6,021 bases of DNA from Bacteroidales bacterium UBA2559 (GTDB lineage Bacteria; Bacteroidota; Bacteroidia; Bacteroidales; Bacteroidaceae), in NCBI GenBank assembly GCA_002340405.1, contig DDLZ01000010.1, positions 1 through 6,021 of the forward strand, in the 5' to 3' direction. The translations under genes were made by a program, and so were the position numbers. Shown here in pieces: positions 5,329 to 6,021 of this stretch (positions are counted from its first letter, which is position 1; each line of letters begins with the position of its first letter). Below the pieces are notes generated by a model. The model ran no database searches and was not told the DNA's origin. It was given only the letters and a program-made list of their open reading frames with translations.

Positions 5329-6021
5329 ATGAAAAGAAAGTCTTTATTTTTCGCAACTTTAATCAGTCTGCCAATGCTGCTATCGGTTTCATGCAAAGGA
5401 AAGAAAGCAGAACCCGAACAAGAGAGTTATAACCGAGATAATGTGATTATCAGTGTGCCCAGAGGTGAACAAGCTCCGCCTGCCACTCCCGGACAGAGAA
5501 ACTTTGGCGGAATGATCCCACAGTCGGGAACCGCAGACCGCGCACGTCAGCAGCGTCCGCCGCAGAGCGCACGCCCCGCTCCCGAGGTACGCACGGTAAG
5601 TATCAAGGAGCTCTCCATGAGCGACCCGTTCATATATCCCGACCCCGAGACCAAGAACTACTGGCTTACCGGTACCGGAGGCTCGCTCTACAAGAGCACC
5701 GACCTTGAGAACTGGACCGGACCTTATAGCGTGATAGACCTGTCAGGGACCTGGATGCAGGGACAGTTCGTTGCTGCCGCCGAGATACACAAATACGGTG
5801 ACAAATACTACTATGCCGGCACTTGGAACAATCACGGAGTGTGTATTGAGCAGGTTCCGCGTCGCTACAATGTGCCCCTGAACCAGACCCAGCTGCTGGT
5901 ATCGGATAATGTTGACGGTCCCTACCTCCCGCTCGTCAAAGACTCCACATTCTGTCTCGGTCCCACCACATGGGATATCATCGACGGAACACTCTACGAG
6001 GAGGATGACACTATCTATATG
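5329..6021 (+). CDS. Glycoside hydrolase family 43 lipoprotein, N-terminal part
   Basis: The frame is open from ATG 5329 to the window edge (231 codons seen; the C-terminus is missing). The signal peptide starts MKRKSLFF and ends at a likely lipobox SVSC (Cys22), so the enzyme is expected outside the cytoplasm on a lipid anchor. Residues about 24-92 form a low-complexity Pro/Gln/Arg-rich linker. A GH43 five-bladed propeller then begins: SDPFIYPD (98-105, Asp99 the expected catalytic base), WLTGTGGSLYKSTDLENW (112-129), AAEIHKYGDKYYYAGTW (150-166, matching the usual APEVH...KYY) and DIIDGTLYEEDD (216-227, Asp219 the expected pKa-tuning Asp). The catalytic acid Glu would lie beyond the window. 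Family members cleave arabinan, arabinoxylan or xylo-oligosaccharides; the substrate cannot be told. ATG 5329 is chosen because it directly precedes the signal peptide. Confidence 0.85.
   Translation, partial: MKRKSLFFATLISLPMLLSVSCKGKKAEPEQESYNRDNVIISVPRGEQAPPATPGQRNFGGMIPQSGTADRARQQRPPQSARPAPEVRTVSIKELSMSDPFIYPDPETKNYWLTGTGGSLYKSTDLENWTGPYSVIDLSGTWMQGQFVAAAEIHKYGDKYYYAGTWNNHGVCIEQVPRRYNVPLNQTQLLVSDNVDGPYLPLVKDSTFCLGPTTWDIIDGTLYEEDDTIYM

Noticed and set aside
1..6021. CRISPR array, tRNA, rRNA, toxin-antitoxin or anti-phage gene cluster
   Set aside because: No regularly spaced repeats, no tRNA- or rRNA-like sequence and no genes of those systems were seen. All sizeable genes have other clear assignments.
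2080..6021. A polysaccharide utilisation locus spanning the esterase and GH43 genes
   Set aside because: The two genes are on opposite strands, separated by an OmpA-like gene and an IS element, and no SusC/SusD pair or sensor-regulator is present in the window. One may exist to the right of the window, but it cannot be claimed here.

Overview
The window looks like a Bacteroidales-type (Bacteroidetes) chromosome. Three things point that way: promoter boxes of the TAnnTTTG type instead of sigma70 -10/-35 pairs, AT-rich leaders without strong Shine-Dalgarno sites, and lipoproteins with polysaccharide-degrading domains. The genus cannot be read from the sequence.

Layout. Positions 1-305 hold no convincing gene. 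They contain a strong bidirectional terminator hairpin, two further stem-loops and a good -7 box, which together could form a small minus-strand RNA ending at the terminator. Next, on the minus strand, a carbohydrate-esterase lipoprotein (2949-2080) is followed after only 4 bp by a two-domain NAD+ synthetase (2075-306), so the two are probably co-transcribed from a promoter near 2980. A separate minus-strand gene, an OmpA/glycine-zipper lipoprotein (3770-3090), has its own -7 box and its own intrinsic terminator. An IS110-family element follows (transposase 5038-4031). It carries a structured non-coding stretch upstream of the transposase, where IS110-group elements encode their bridge RNA. 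The last gene runs rightward from 5329 off the window end and encodes the first 231 residues of a GH43 glycoside hydrolase lipoprotein.

Gene relationships. The esterase and the GH43 enzyme both fit extracellular plant-polysaccharide (xylan/arabinan type) breakdown, but no SusC/SusD pair or regulator is visible, so a polysaccharide utilisation locus is not shown. The IS110 element sits in the intergenic region between the divergent ompA-like and GH43 genes.

Most notable: the NAD+ synthetase keeps an intact synthetase domain, but its N-terminal glutaminase (nitrilase-fold) domain appears catalytically dead. The catalytic Glu is Gln, and the segments carrying the Lys and the nucleophilic Cys are missing through in-frame shortening. 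The other points worth a second look are the candidate bridge RNA and the three-stem candidate RNA at the left end.
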